6,766 nucleotides of DNA from Planctomycetota bacterium (GTDB taxonomy: Bacteria > Planctomycetota > PLA2 > JAEUHO01): the NCBI GenBank assembly GCA_026647295.1, contig JAPKHB010000214.1, positions 1-6,766 of the forward strand. The letters run 5' to 3'. The position numbers were made by a program, and so were the translations under genes. Below are positions 1-4,931 of this stretch, piece by piece. The notes beneath the pieces are model-generated. The model did not search any database and was not told where the DNA came from. It saw nothing but the letters and a program-made list of their open reading frames with translations. How positions within the stretch are numbered: the first letter of the stretch is position 1; the number at the start of each line of letters is the position of its first letter.

Positions 1-22
1 CCGGCGCGCAGAAGCGCGCCGG
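1..22. repeat. Terminal hairpin arm B (9-bp stem, AGAA loop)
   Basis: A perfect hairpin occupies the first 22 bases: ccggcgcgc (1-9), loop agaa (10-13), gcgcgccgg (14-22). It abuts the next hairpin (23-44) with no spacer. If the window ends are joined, it also abuts the inverted-repeat arm ending at 6766. It is thus one of two side arms of a three-way junction. Its 9-bp stem is identical to the apical 9 bp of the hairpin at 4932-4969. An origin or packaging role is inferred from position and shape. Confidence 0.85.
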
Positions 23-44
23 GTGGCGCCCAGGAGGGCGCCAC
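23..44. repeat. Terminal hairpin arm C (9-bp stem, AGGA loop)
   Basis: A second perfect hairpin: gtggcgccc (23-31), loop agga (32-35), gggcgccac (36-44). It has the same size as arm B, a loop differing at one base (AGGA versus AGAA), and 6 of 9 stem positions in common, including a central ggcgc. The two arms look like diverged copies of one unit. The arm lies exactly between arm B and the long inverted-repeat arm starting at 45. The aggagg inside it resembles a ribosome binding site, but no start codon follows at a usable distance. Confidence 0.85.
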
Positions 45-71
45 GAGCTGAGGGCTTGACAGCCCGAGCGC
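45..71 (+). repeat. 27-bp inverted repeat, left copy (stem A')
   Basis: Bases 45-71 are the exact reverse complement of 6740-6766, the last 27 bases of the window. Pairing stops at base 72 against 6739. The repeat also holds a smaller internal quasi-palindrome, gggct-tgac-agccc (52-65), so each arm could fold by itself. It carries the TTGACA -35 hexamer (56-61) of the first promoter. With the ends joined, it forms the trunk below hairpin arms 1-22 and 23-44, giving a 98-base structure with no unpaired junction base. Confidence 0.92.
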
Positions 72-84
72 TCGCGCGTAGTCT
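56..84 (+). promoter_or_regulatory. Sigma70-type promoter of the main gene block
   Basis: TTGACA at 56-61, a 17-bp spacer and TAGTCT at 79-84 match a housekeeping -35/-10 pair. This places the start near base 91, followed by a leader of about 35 bases. The -35 lies inside the 27-bp inverted repeat and the -10 just outside it. Bases 73-78 (cgcgcg) can pair with 93-98, which would place the -10 and the start site in a 14-base loop. This is the only consensus promoter seen before the first gene, so it probably serves genes from 126 to 4923. Confidence 0.7.
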
Positions 85-115
85 CGCCGCAACGCGCGCA
101 CTTTACCGCCAGCAC

Positions 116-121
116 GGAGGG
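116..121 (+). promoter_or_regulatory. Ribosome binding site of the first gene
   Basis: ggaggg sits four bases before the ATG at 126 and fixes the start of the 142-aa protein against upstream GTG alternatives in other frames. Confidence 0.7.
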
Positions 122-125
122 CCAG

Positions 126-554
126 ATGCCGACTCCCACCGTTCCCCCGGTCGCCAGGGTCGCCGCCAAGTGGGCGCGCCGCGCCGCGAGCGCCAGCACG
201 GAGTACCAGGAGGGCATCCAGAGCACGACCGCCGACTGGGCCGGCGCCGCGAGCGCGGCCGAGGGCGCCTACAAGGCCGGCGTGGCGGCGGCCGCGACCG
301 CCGGCCGGTACGGAAAGGGCGTGAACCGGGCCGGGACCCAGCGCTGGAAGAAGGGCGCGCTCGACAAGGGACCGAGCCGCTACGCTCAGGGTGTCGGCGT
401 CGCCGAGGGCGACTACTCCGGCCAGGTGGCCCCGTTCCTGGAGGCCATCGGCCGCACGGACCTGCCCCCGCGCGGGCCGGCGGGGTCGGAGGGCAACTAC
501 CAGCGCAGCGCCGCCATCGGCAAGGCTCTGCGCCAGCTCCGCGAGCGCCGGTAG
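126..554 (+). CDS. Basic 142-aa protein with Y-x-x-G-V repeats; possible virion or DNA-associated protein
   Basis: Function not recognised. The protein is Ala/Gly-rich and basic, with no signal peptide or membrane helix. A short unit, aromatic-x-x-Gly-hydrophobic, recurs at Tyr27, Tyr49, Tyr62, Trp74 (ending in Ala) and Tyr86, with a variant at Tyr97. The last spacings are 13, 12, 12 and 11 residues, suggesting a repetitive helical or fibrous scaffold. A Pro-rich LPPRG segment (113-117) precedes a basic tail ending in Arg-Glu-Arg-Arg. The ATG has a good ribosome binding site four bases upstream and is the first gene after the terminal hairpins and promoter. The capsid-like gene follows 49 bases later. 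A scaffolding, DNA-binding or minor virion role is plausible from composition and position only. An initiator role cannot be excluded but shows no motif. Confidence 0.8.
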   Translation: MPTPTVPPVARVAAKWARRAASASTEYQEGIQSTTADWAGAASAAEGAYKAGVAAAATAGRYGKGVNRAGTQRWKKGALDKGPSRYAQGVGVAEGDYSGQVAPFLEAIGRTDLPPRGPAGSEGNYQRSAAIGKALRQLRERR

Positions 555-586
555 CTCCCGGCCGAGCTGACCGAACCTCACAGGCC

Positions 587-593
587 AGGAGGG
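587..593 (+). promoter_or_regulatory. Ribosome binding site of the capsid-like gene
   Basis: aggaggg ends ten bases before the ATG at 604. It is among the best matches to the 16S rRNA tail in the window, fitting a highly expressed structural gene. Confidence 0.65.
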
Positions 594-603
594 CACCGAG
601 AAC

Positions 604-1587
604 ATGGGCAAGCGCTACCTTCGCTCGATCGTGTCCGACCTTCAGACCCTCACGGCGAGCGCCGACGTGACGCCGATCGACCTGCCCGTCAACCCGCTCT
701 CGTTCCTCGTGCTCACGATCAACGCCGAGGTGAACGGCGCCCAGGAGGTGCAGGACGACGCCGTCCCGATCGTGAACCACCTGGGGATGATCACGGACCT
801 CAGCATCCGGCACCGGGGGGAGAACATCCTCCAGGGTTCCGGCGCCGACCTGGCGATGCTGTCCTACCTGCTCACGGGCGTCCCGCCGTGGGGCCGCGAG
901 TGGTCCTACGGCGACAACACGTTCACGTCGCGCAGCTTCATCCTGCCGCTGACCCGCCGGCCCTACGACCCCGAGGAGGCGTTCCCGGCCACGACGCGTG
1001 GCCAGCTCCGCTTCCACATGACCGCGGGCGCCGCGCTGGGCGTCTACGACAACTTCCAGTGGGCGCTGGAGGCGGTCGAGCTGGTCGAGGCGGCGCCCAA
1101 GCGCTACCTGAAGGCCACGACGCTCACGCGCGCGCTCGCCGCTACCGGGCGCCAGCGCATCCCGCTCCCGCTGGGCAACCAGCTCGCCGGGCTGCTGCTG
1201 TTCGATCCCACGGACGAGAACGACGCGACCGAGACCTACGCGTTCGGCAAGGTCAAGCTCCTCAAGGACAACGTCGAGCAGTACTACGCCGAGTCCAACT
1301 GGGAGTCCCTGGCCGCGGACATGGCCCTCCGCGTCCAGAACCTCATGGGCGCGTTCGGCCACACGCACGTCCAGGCCGCGGCCGATACCGGGGTCGGCGG
1401 GGCCGGCCACCGCACCGCGGACATGCCCCCGATCCAGTACGGCTACATGGACTTCGACCCGCTCAAGGACGGCAGCTACCTGCTCGACACGGCCGGCGCC
1501 TCTGACGTGGAGCTGGACCTGAACAGCGACGTGAGCACCGGCACCGTCCGCGTGATCCCCGTCGAGCTGGTCGAGCTGAAGGGCTAG
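604..1587 (+). CDS. Probable double jelly-roll major capsid protein
   Basis: The 327-aa product is beta-rich, without signal peptide or membrane helix, and splits into two similar halves of about 145-160 residues, as in double jelly-roll capsid proteins of the PRD1/PM2/FLiP type. In the first half, hydrophobic strands (about 27-43, LPVNPLSFLVLTINAEV) are followed by a helix-like ILQGSGADLAMLSYLLTG (75-92) and a strand block near 112-141. The second half starts with IPLPLGNQLAGLLLF (186-200) and ends with YMDFDP (281-286), SYLLDT (291-296) and alternating strands to 325. Size and strand pattern fit the family, but there is no diagnostic active site, so the call rests on overall pattern. The strong ribosome binding site and the downstream beta-rich genes fit a virion module. 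Alternative: another beta-rich virion protein such as a spike. Confidence 0.65.
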   Translation: MGKRYLRSIVSDLQTLTASADVTPIDLPVNPLSFLVLTINAEVNGAQEVQDDAVPIVNHLGMITDLSIRHRGENILQGSGADLAMLSYLLTGVPPWGREWSYGDNTFTSRSFILPLTRRPYDPEEAFPATTRGQLRFHMTAGAALGVYDNFQWALEAVELVEAAPKRYLKATTLTRALAATGRQRIPLPLGNQLAGLLLFDPTDENDATETYAFGKVKLLKDNVEQYYAESNWESLAADMALRVQNLMGAFGHTHVQAAADTGVGGAGHRTADMPPIQYGYMDFDPLKDGSYLLDTAGASDVELDLNSDVSTGTVRVIPVELVELKG

Positions 1588-1591
1588 CACG

Positions 1592-1987
1592 GTGAACCTC
1601 TACCCCGAGCCGCGGGCCCGGATCGGCTACGACCTGGCCCGCGGCATCGAGGCATTCGGCAGCTCCCAGCGGATCACCGGCACCTGCGACTCTCAGGTGA
1701 CGGAGGCCAGCATCGGCACGTTCGCGGGCTACCCGGACGTGGTGGACGTGTACGTGGAAACCGTGGACGTGGAGCTGATCATGCGCGACGACGTAGGCCG
1801 GGAGACCGGCCGCGAGCGCGTCCAGGCCGGCACCAACTGGCAGACCCGTATGCGGTTCCGGTCCCTGGGCGCCCTGACGCTCGCCGCCGGCACGGCCACG
1901 ATCACCGCAAGTGGGAAGTGGCTCTGCCGCGCCGTCGAGCTGCCCGCACCCCCCCCCGAGCCGATGGCGGCGCCGGCCGCGGGCTAG
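1592..1987 (+). CDS. Small beta-rich protein, candidate minor capsid or penton protein
   Basis: Product not recognised by name. It is 131 aa from a GTG start four bases after the capsid-like gene stops. The centre (about 50-110) alternates hydrophobic and polar residues (VVDVYVETVDVELIM, then TATITASGKW), as in a single small beta-sandwich. Two cysteines (Cys32, Cys112) flank the core. The C-terminus (118-131) is a Pro/Ala tail encoded across a run of nine C (1949-1957), a likely slippage or sequencing-error site. The next gene is in the same frame, separated only by TAG and one codon. Position after the capsid gene suggests a vertex, penton or minor coat protein, by inference. No ribosome binding site of note is seen, so coupling to the capsid gene is likely. 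Confidence 0.72.
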   Translation: MNLYPEPRARIGYDLARGIEAFGSSQRITGTCDSQVTEASIGTFAGYPDVVDVYVETVDVELIMRDDVGRETGRERVQAGTNWQTRMRFRSLGALTLAAGTATITASGKWLCRAVELPAPPPEPMAAPAAG

Positions 1988-1990
1988 CCC

Positions 1991-2554
1991 GTGGCCGCGC
2001 CGCTCCCGCCCGAGACCTGGCCGCTCCCGCGCGGAAAGCGCGAGTTCAAGACCGCGCAGCAGCAGCTCTCCGCGATCCGCGTAGCCCAACCCCGGACCCG
2101 GCTGCTGACGTTCCAGCTCCAGGGCGGCGGCGCCAACGAACGGGATTCCTTCAGTCTTGGCGTCATGCGCGGCCCGGCGATCATTCGGGAGGTCCAGTGG
2201 CGCAGCTCCACCGCGTTCGACCCGGCGACCCGCACGCTTGAGCTGGGCTATGCCACCGCCCCGGTGTCGGAAACCGGCGTCAACGTGGGCCTGGCCAAGC
2301 CCTGGAACCGGATTCCCGAGCTGACGGACGATCAAAACAACCCGGTCAACCCTCAGGCCGCCGGCTTCTGGCTCTGGACGACGACCGAAACCGGCACCTG
2401 GATACGCGCGAAGCTCAACTACCTGGTAAGCCTCGCTGAGTGGTATCCCGTCGTGAGCTTCTCCAACACGGGCGGCGTGGCCGTCACCAGAATCTACGGC
2501 TGGATGTCCGTGCTCGAGGACGTAAACCCGCGCGCGATCGAGGTCATGTACTAG
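1991..2554 (+). CDS. Beta-rich 187-aa protein, candidate minor virion or spike protein
   Basis: Product not recognised. Translation starts at GTG 1991, three bases after the previous stop and in the same frame. The first 25 residues are Pro-rich and basic (VAAPLPPETWPLPRGKREFK). The rest looks beta-rich: TRLLTFQLQ (36-44), AIIREVQWRS (63-72), a turn-rich WNRIPELTDDQNNPVNP (105-121), and strands around WYPVVSFSNTGGVAVTRIYG (151-170). There are no cysteines and no membrane helix. The Trp/Tyr-rich surface-like strands and its place two genes after the capsid-like gene suggest a virion spike, penton or cement protein, but this is inference. Its stop codon TAG overlaps the GTG of the next gene (TAGTG), so translation of the two is probably coupled. 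Confidence 0.75.
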   Translation: MAAPLPPETWPLPRGKREFKTAQQQLSAIRVAQPRTRLLTFQLQGGGANERDSFSLGVMRGPAIIREVQWRSSTAFDPATRTLELGYATAPVSETGVNVGLAKPWNRIPELTDDQNNPVNPQAAGFWLWTTTETGTWIRAKLNYLVSLAEWYPVVSFSNTGGVAVTRIYGWMSVLEDVNPRAIEVMY

Positions 2555-3561
2555 TGGCCGCGCCGGCCCCGCCGATCGACCTGCCCAGCGCCACGGACCC
2601 GGACGCGGCCGACCGCCTGCGCGTCGAGCTGACCGTGCTCATGCTGGACGCAATCGCACAGACCCGGATCGAGCAGACCATCGAGCAGGGCACGCTCGCC
2701 GGGGAGGCTCTGATCGGCTCGCGCGTCACGCAGCAAGAGCTACAGCTGCGCGAGCTGTACCGGCGCGAGTGCGCGCGGCCGCCCGTGCCGCGCGACGACG
2801 ACCCGGACGGCGACTACCTCCCGGACGCATCGTGCCTGAACCTGGGCCCCGCCGACCTGAAGCAGATGGGCGGCGCGATGGACGGCCTGACGCTCCCCGA
2901 GCTGGCACAGGCCGAGGAGCTGGAGGCCGACACGCGGGCCCTCGTGGACGCCATGAGCGCCGATCCCGGCGGCGCGCCCGACCTGTGGGCCGCACGGATC
3001 GAGGCCGCGGCCGAGAAGCTGTCCACGGGCCTACGCGTGCCGCGGCGCCGCCGCCTGGAGCAACGCCGCCGGCAGACCGCGCCGCGGCCGCCGCGGCCGC
3101 TCAGTGCGCGCCCCGTCTACGCGCCGGCCGAGAAGTGCCCGGCGTGCCTGCACACGTTCGGGGCCTGCGCCGAGCGCGGCCCCGACTGTGGCGGGGTCTG
3201 TATCAGCAACTGCCTCACCGGCAGCTACGTCTGCGCCAAGGATGCCGCCGAGGGCGCCGCGGCCGTCAAGGCCGGCGCCTGCTACTGCGAGGAGTTCGAA
3301 CGGCGCGCCCGCCAGTACGGATCGTGGGTCTACCTGGGCGCCGGCATCACTCGCGCTGTGGGCCTCGATCCCGAGGAGCTGACGCGGCCGCGCATCCTCC
3401 TACCGGCCCAAGACGCGCCCGTGAAGGCGCCGACCCTCGCCGCCTACGTCACCGCGCCCGTCTGCCCGCCCGTGGTGGAAACCGTCGTGGCGCTGTTCCC
3501 CTGGGCCTTCTACGGGCCCTGCTGCCCGTTCCCGCACGGGTGCGCGCAAGGCGTGCTGTAA
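2554..3561 (+). CDS. Cysteine-rich 335-aa protein of unknown function
   Basis: Not recognised. The GTG at 2554 overlaps the preceding TAG by one base and has cgaggtc nine bases upstream. The open frame runs further 5', but that extension lies inside the previous gene. Three parts are visible. An acidic, helical N-terminal part (1-155) contains QTRIEQTIEQGTLAGEALIG (36-55). A basic Arg/Pro linker (160-182, including PRRRRLEQRRR) follows. The C-terminal part holds 13 of the 15 cysteines: nine lie at residues 195, 198, 205, 212, 216, 220, 227, 243 and 245, and four more at 304, 323, 324 and 330. One CxxC is present, but the spacing matches no zinc-finger or ferredoxin pattern I know. It could be a metal-binding nucleic-acid protein, or a disulfide-stabilised virion or host-binding protein. 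No signal peptide is seen. Confidence 0.75.
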   Translation: MAAPAPPIDLPSATDPDAADRLRVELTVLMLDAIAQTRIEQTIEQGTLAGEALIGSRVTQQELQLRELYRRECARPPVPRDDDPDGDYLPDASCLNLGPADLKQMGGAMDGLTLPELAQAEELEADTRALVDAMSADPGGAPDLWAARIEAAAEKLSTGLRVPRRRRLEQRRRQTAPRPPRPLSARPVYAPAEKCPACLHTFGACAERGPDCGGVCISNCLTGSYVCAKDAAEGAAAVKAGACYCEEFERRARQYGSWVYLGAGITRAVGLDPEELTRPRILLPAQDAPVKAPTLAAYVTAPVCPPVVETVVALFPWAFYGPCCPFPHGCAQGVL

Positions 3562-3565
3562 GCCG

Positions 3566-4051
3566 ATGCCCGTCTACCCGCCGCACATCGTGCATCCCGT
3601 CAAGACCGGGCGCTACCGCCACATGGCGAAGAATGACGCGCCGCTGTGGGAACGCTTCCTCGATCAGTACGCCCTCCAGCTCCGCGGCGTCGCCTACGAT
3701 GTCGCGCTCGGCGGCGTCGTGCTGTCCCCCGAGATGGGCGACGAGTCCTACCGGCTGGGCTGGCAGTACCAGACCGCCATGAAGATCGACGCCCTCGCGC
3801 TACTGGACGATGCCGCGTGGGTGATCGAGGTCCGCCCGATGGCCCGCGCGAGCGCCCTGGGCAACGCGCTGGCCTACCGCGCGATGCTGGCCCGCGACGG
3901 GTTCACGCACCTCCCGCTCGTGCCCACCGTCGTCACGGATCACGCCAGCGCGGACGTGCGCTACTGCGCCCAGGAGCTGGGCGTCCAAATCATCGAGGTC
4001 CCCGACCCTGCGCCGGCCGGACAGGACGGCCCGGCAGAGGAGGTCCCATGA
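3566..4051 (+). CDS. PD-(D/E)XK nuclease-like protein with substituted catalytic lysine
   Basis: The 161-aa product has the layout of a small PD-(D/E)XK nuclease core. Asp75 (KIDALALL) precedes a hydrophobic strand ending in IEVR (Ile87-Arg90). A helix with ALGNALAYRAML (97-108) follows, then a strand PLVPTVVTD (117-125) and a final strand VQIIEV (140-145). In active family members the second motif is normally E-x-K; here the lysine position is Arg90, so activity is doubtful. The fold assignment is pattern-based. A DNA-processing or nicking role is possible because no other replication or packaging enzyme is visible. The ATG lies four bases after the previous stop with only a weak upstream aagg; Met20 (3623) is an alternative start. 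Its stop overlaps the next start as ATGA. Confidence 0.7.
   Translation: MPVYPPHIVHPVKTGRYRHMAKNDAPLWERFLDQYALQLRGVAYDVALGGVVLSPEMGDESYRLGWQYQTAMKIDALALLDDAAWVIEVRPMARASALGNALAYRAMLARDGFTHLPLVPTVVTDHASADVRYCAQELGVQIIEVPDPAPAGQDGPAEEVP
4036..4043 (+). promoter_or_regulatory. Strong ribosome binding site of the holin-like gene
   Basis: agaggagg lies four bases before the ATG at 4048, inside the end of the preceding gene. It decides the start of a short gene that overlaps its neighbour by four bases. Confidence 0.65.
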
Positions 4052-4215
4052 GGACGGGTGTCAAGACTTCGGAGTTCTGGCTGTCGATGGCCGCGATGCT
4101 CGTGCAGCTCCTGGGCGGTTTCGGCGTGCTCGATTCCGCCGCGATGGGACCCTCCGCGGGCGTCGCCGCCGGCTACGCGGTCGCCCGCGCCGTCGCCAAG
4201 CGCCCCGGCAAGTAG
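4048..4215 (+). CDS. Holin-like 55-aa membrane protein
   Basis: A 55-aa protein that starts with a short basic segment and the motif KTSEFWL (6-12). A hydrophobic stretch (about 9-29) follows, then a second, less hydrophobic helix rich in Gly/Ala (33-49), and a basic tail ending KRPGK. Small phage membrane proteins with a KTSEFW-type N-terminus and a Gly-Tyr-x-Val-(Ala/Ser)-Arg segment (here GYAVARAVAK, 42-51) are often found beside endolysin genes and annotated as holins. The M15 peptidase gene is two genes downstream, which supports this. The start overlaps the previous stop by ATGA and has a strong agaggagg. Holin activity is inferred from size, topology and neighbours. Confidence 0.72.
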   Translation: MRTGVKTSEFWLSMAAMLVQLLGGFGVLDSAAMGPSAGVAAGYAVARAVAKRPGK

Positions 4216-4216
4216 C

Positions 4217-4345
4217 ATGAACGGGCCCGCGCGCCGTGGTCTACGACCGCTTCGGCGAGCCCTGGCCCTGGCTGCCGCTGTGGGTGCGGCCCTGGCTGTC
4301 GCCGGCTGGCTCTACTTCCTGGCCCGCGCCTGGCGCCCGGTGTAG
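4217..4345 (+). CDS. Small 42-aa single-helix membrane protein
   Basis: This short gene begins one base after the preceding stop (TAGCATG). It encodes a basic N-terminus (Arg6, Arg7, Arg10, Arg13, Arg14), one clear Ala/Leu/Val-rich membrane helix (about 15-37) and a short ARAWRPV end. By the positive-inside rule the N-terminus is probably cytoplasmic. No separate ribosome binding site is visible, so translation would depend on re-initiation. Its place between the holin-like and peptidase genes suggests a lysis accessory or second holin component. A competing reading would start the peptidase frame at GTG 4236, overlapping this gene, but that extension is a Trp/Pro-rich string without domain character. 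Confidence 0.5.
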   Translation: MNGPARRGLRPLRRALALAAAVGAALAVAGWLYFLARAWRPV

Positions 4346-4352
4346 GCCCGCC

Positions 4353-4622
4353 ATGACGCGCGCCGAGTTCGCCGATGCTGTGCTCATGGTCGCCGCCGCC
4401 CTGGGCGGTAGCGTCACGAGCTGGATACGCTCAGAGGCTCGCAACAAAGCCGTGGGCGGGGTGCCGTTGAGCGCCCACCGCTTCGGCTTGGGCGCCGACC
4501 TGGTCTACGACCGCCCCGTGCCCGAGGGCGAGGCCCGTGAGCTGGCCCGGCGCGCCGGGCTGCGCCTCATCCGTGAGGCTGATCACGACCACGTCCAGCC
4601 GCTCGACTGGACCGCCGGCTGA
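4353..4622 (+). CDS. M15-type zinc peptidase, probable minimal endolysin
   Basis: An 89-aa protein with the hallmarks of M15 (D-Ala-D-Ala carboxypeptidase/VanY-like) peptidases. RNKAVGGVPLSAHRFGLGAD (30-49) carries the S-x-H-x6-D zinc-binding motif (Ser40, His42, Asp49), preceded by the family's R-N-x-x-V-G-G. The second metal motif is DHDHVQ (77-82), with His80 as the likely third ligand (His78 is an alternative) and an upstream acidic residue (Glu75 or Asp77) as likely catalytic base. Such enzymes cleave peptidoglycan stem peptides and serve phages as endolysins. There is no signal peptide, so release would need a holin, and candidates sit directly upstream. At 89 aa it is shorter than typical M15 proteins and has no cell-wall-binding domain. 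ATG 4353 is chosen because longer in-frame starts overlap the previous gene. Confidence 0.82.
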   Translation: MTRAEFADAVLMVAAALGGSVTSWIRSEARNKAVGGVPLSAHRFGLGADLVYDRPVPEGEARELARRAGLRLIREADHDHVQPLDWTAG

Positions 4623-4632
4623 GTGTGGCGTC

Positions 4633-4923
4633 ATGGCCCGCCTGCTGACCGTGCTGCGCTACCGCGTGCGGTTCCTGGCCCTCGTGGGCGTCGCGCTGCT
4701 CTGCGCCTACGCCTACGGCAACCTACAGGGACACCACGCGGACGCGCTCGCCGAGGTCGAGCCCCTACCGCCCGAGCTCGTGCGTCATCGCCTCGCATCG
4801 CTGGAGGCCGAGGTCCGGGCGCTCCGCGAGGAACACCGGGGGCTAGGATGGACGATGGCCGGTGCCCTGGGCGGCGTCGTGCTCCAGCTCGTGCTCACGT
4901 TCCTCAAGCCCCGAGGGCCGTAA
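4633..4923 (+). CDS. 96-aa membrane protein: helix, charged coiled-coil, helix
   Basis: Not recognised by name. The protein has a basic N-terminus (RYRVRF, 9-14), a first membrane helix (about 13-29) and a soluble stretch with likely coiled-coil character (ELVRHRLASLEAEVRALREE, 48-67). A second helix follows (about 72-90), then a short basic end (LKPRGP). Both ends are predicted on the same side, with the helical hairpin on the other. It is the last gene of the block, ten bases after the peptidase gene, suggesting a lysis role (second holin or spanin-like function) or a virion membrane protein. No lipobox is present, so a classical o-spanin is unlikely. The ribosome binding site is weak. Confidence 0.72.
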   Translation: MARLLTVLRYRVRFLALVGVALLCAYAYGNLQGHHADALAEVEPLPPELVRHRLASLEAEVRALREEHRGLGWTMAGALGGVVLQLVLTFLKPRGP

Positions 4924-4931
4924 GATCACAA

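Noticed and set aside
32..38. aggaggg as a ribosome binding site in hairpin C
   Set aside because: No start codon follows at 5-12 bases, and the site is upstream of the predicted transcript start.
553..568. Hairpin agctc/gagct after the first gene as a terminator
   Set aside because: Only five base pairs with a six-base loop and no T-run; the capsid-like gene downstream has no promoter of its own, so read-through is needed.
23..670. 215-aa + strand frame starting at GTG 23
   Set aside because: It begins inside terminal hairpin C, upstream of the predicted transcript start, and overlaps the 142-aa gene in another frame with an Arg/Gly-rich string.
1357..1374. His-rich HTH in the capsid-like protein and YVHVPG in the 567-aa protein as HUH-like nickase motifs
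   Set aside because: The histidine pair flanks a polar residue in the first, the second has only one histidine, and no catalytic tyrosine motif sits at a sensible distance.
103..1590. 495-aa open frame on the minus strand
   Set aside because: It is antisense to the 142-aa and capsid-like genes. The translation is Arg/Gly/Val-rich and low in complexity, typical of shadow frames in GC-rich DNA, and no ribosome binding site or promoter supports it.
1463..2335. 290-aa open frame on the minus strand
   Set aside because: It is antisense to three well-supported genes and has low-complexity Arg/Gly/His composition without domain pattern.
2440..2553. 38-codon N-terminal extension of the Cys-rich protein
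   Set aside because: It lies inside the 187-aa gene and reads as Arg/His-rich noise. The GTG at 2554 overlapping TAG with an upstream cgaggtc explains the start better.
3084..3100. Two gcggccgc octamers separated by one base
   Set aside because: They lie in codons for the Arg/Pro linker of the Cys-rich protein and are expected from that composition.
2769..3782. 337-aa + strand frame over the Cys-rich gene
   Set aside because: Extremely Arg-rich translation in the shifted frame of a supported gene; no start signal.
4236..4352. 39-residue N-terminal extension of the M15 peptidase from GTG 4236
   Set aside because: It overlaps the 42-aa membrane gene and is a Trp/Pro-rich string without domain or signal-peptide character. 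ATG 4353 gives a complete catalytic core.
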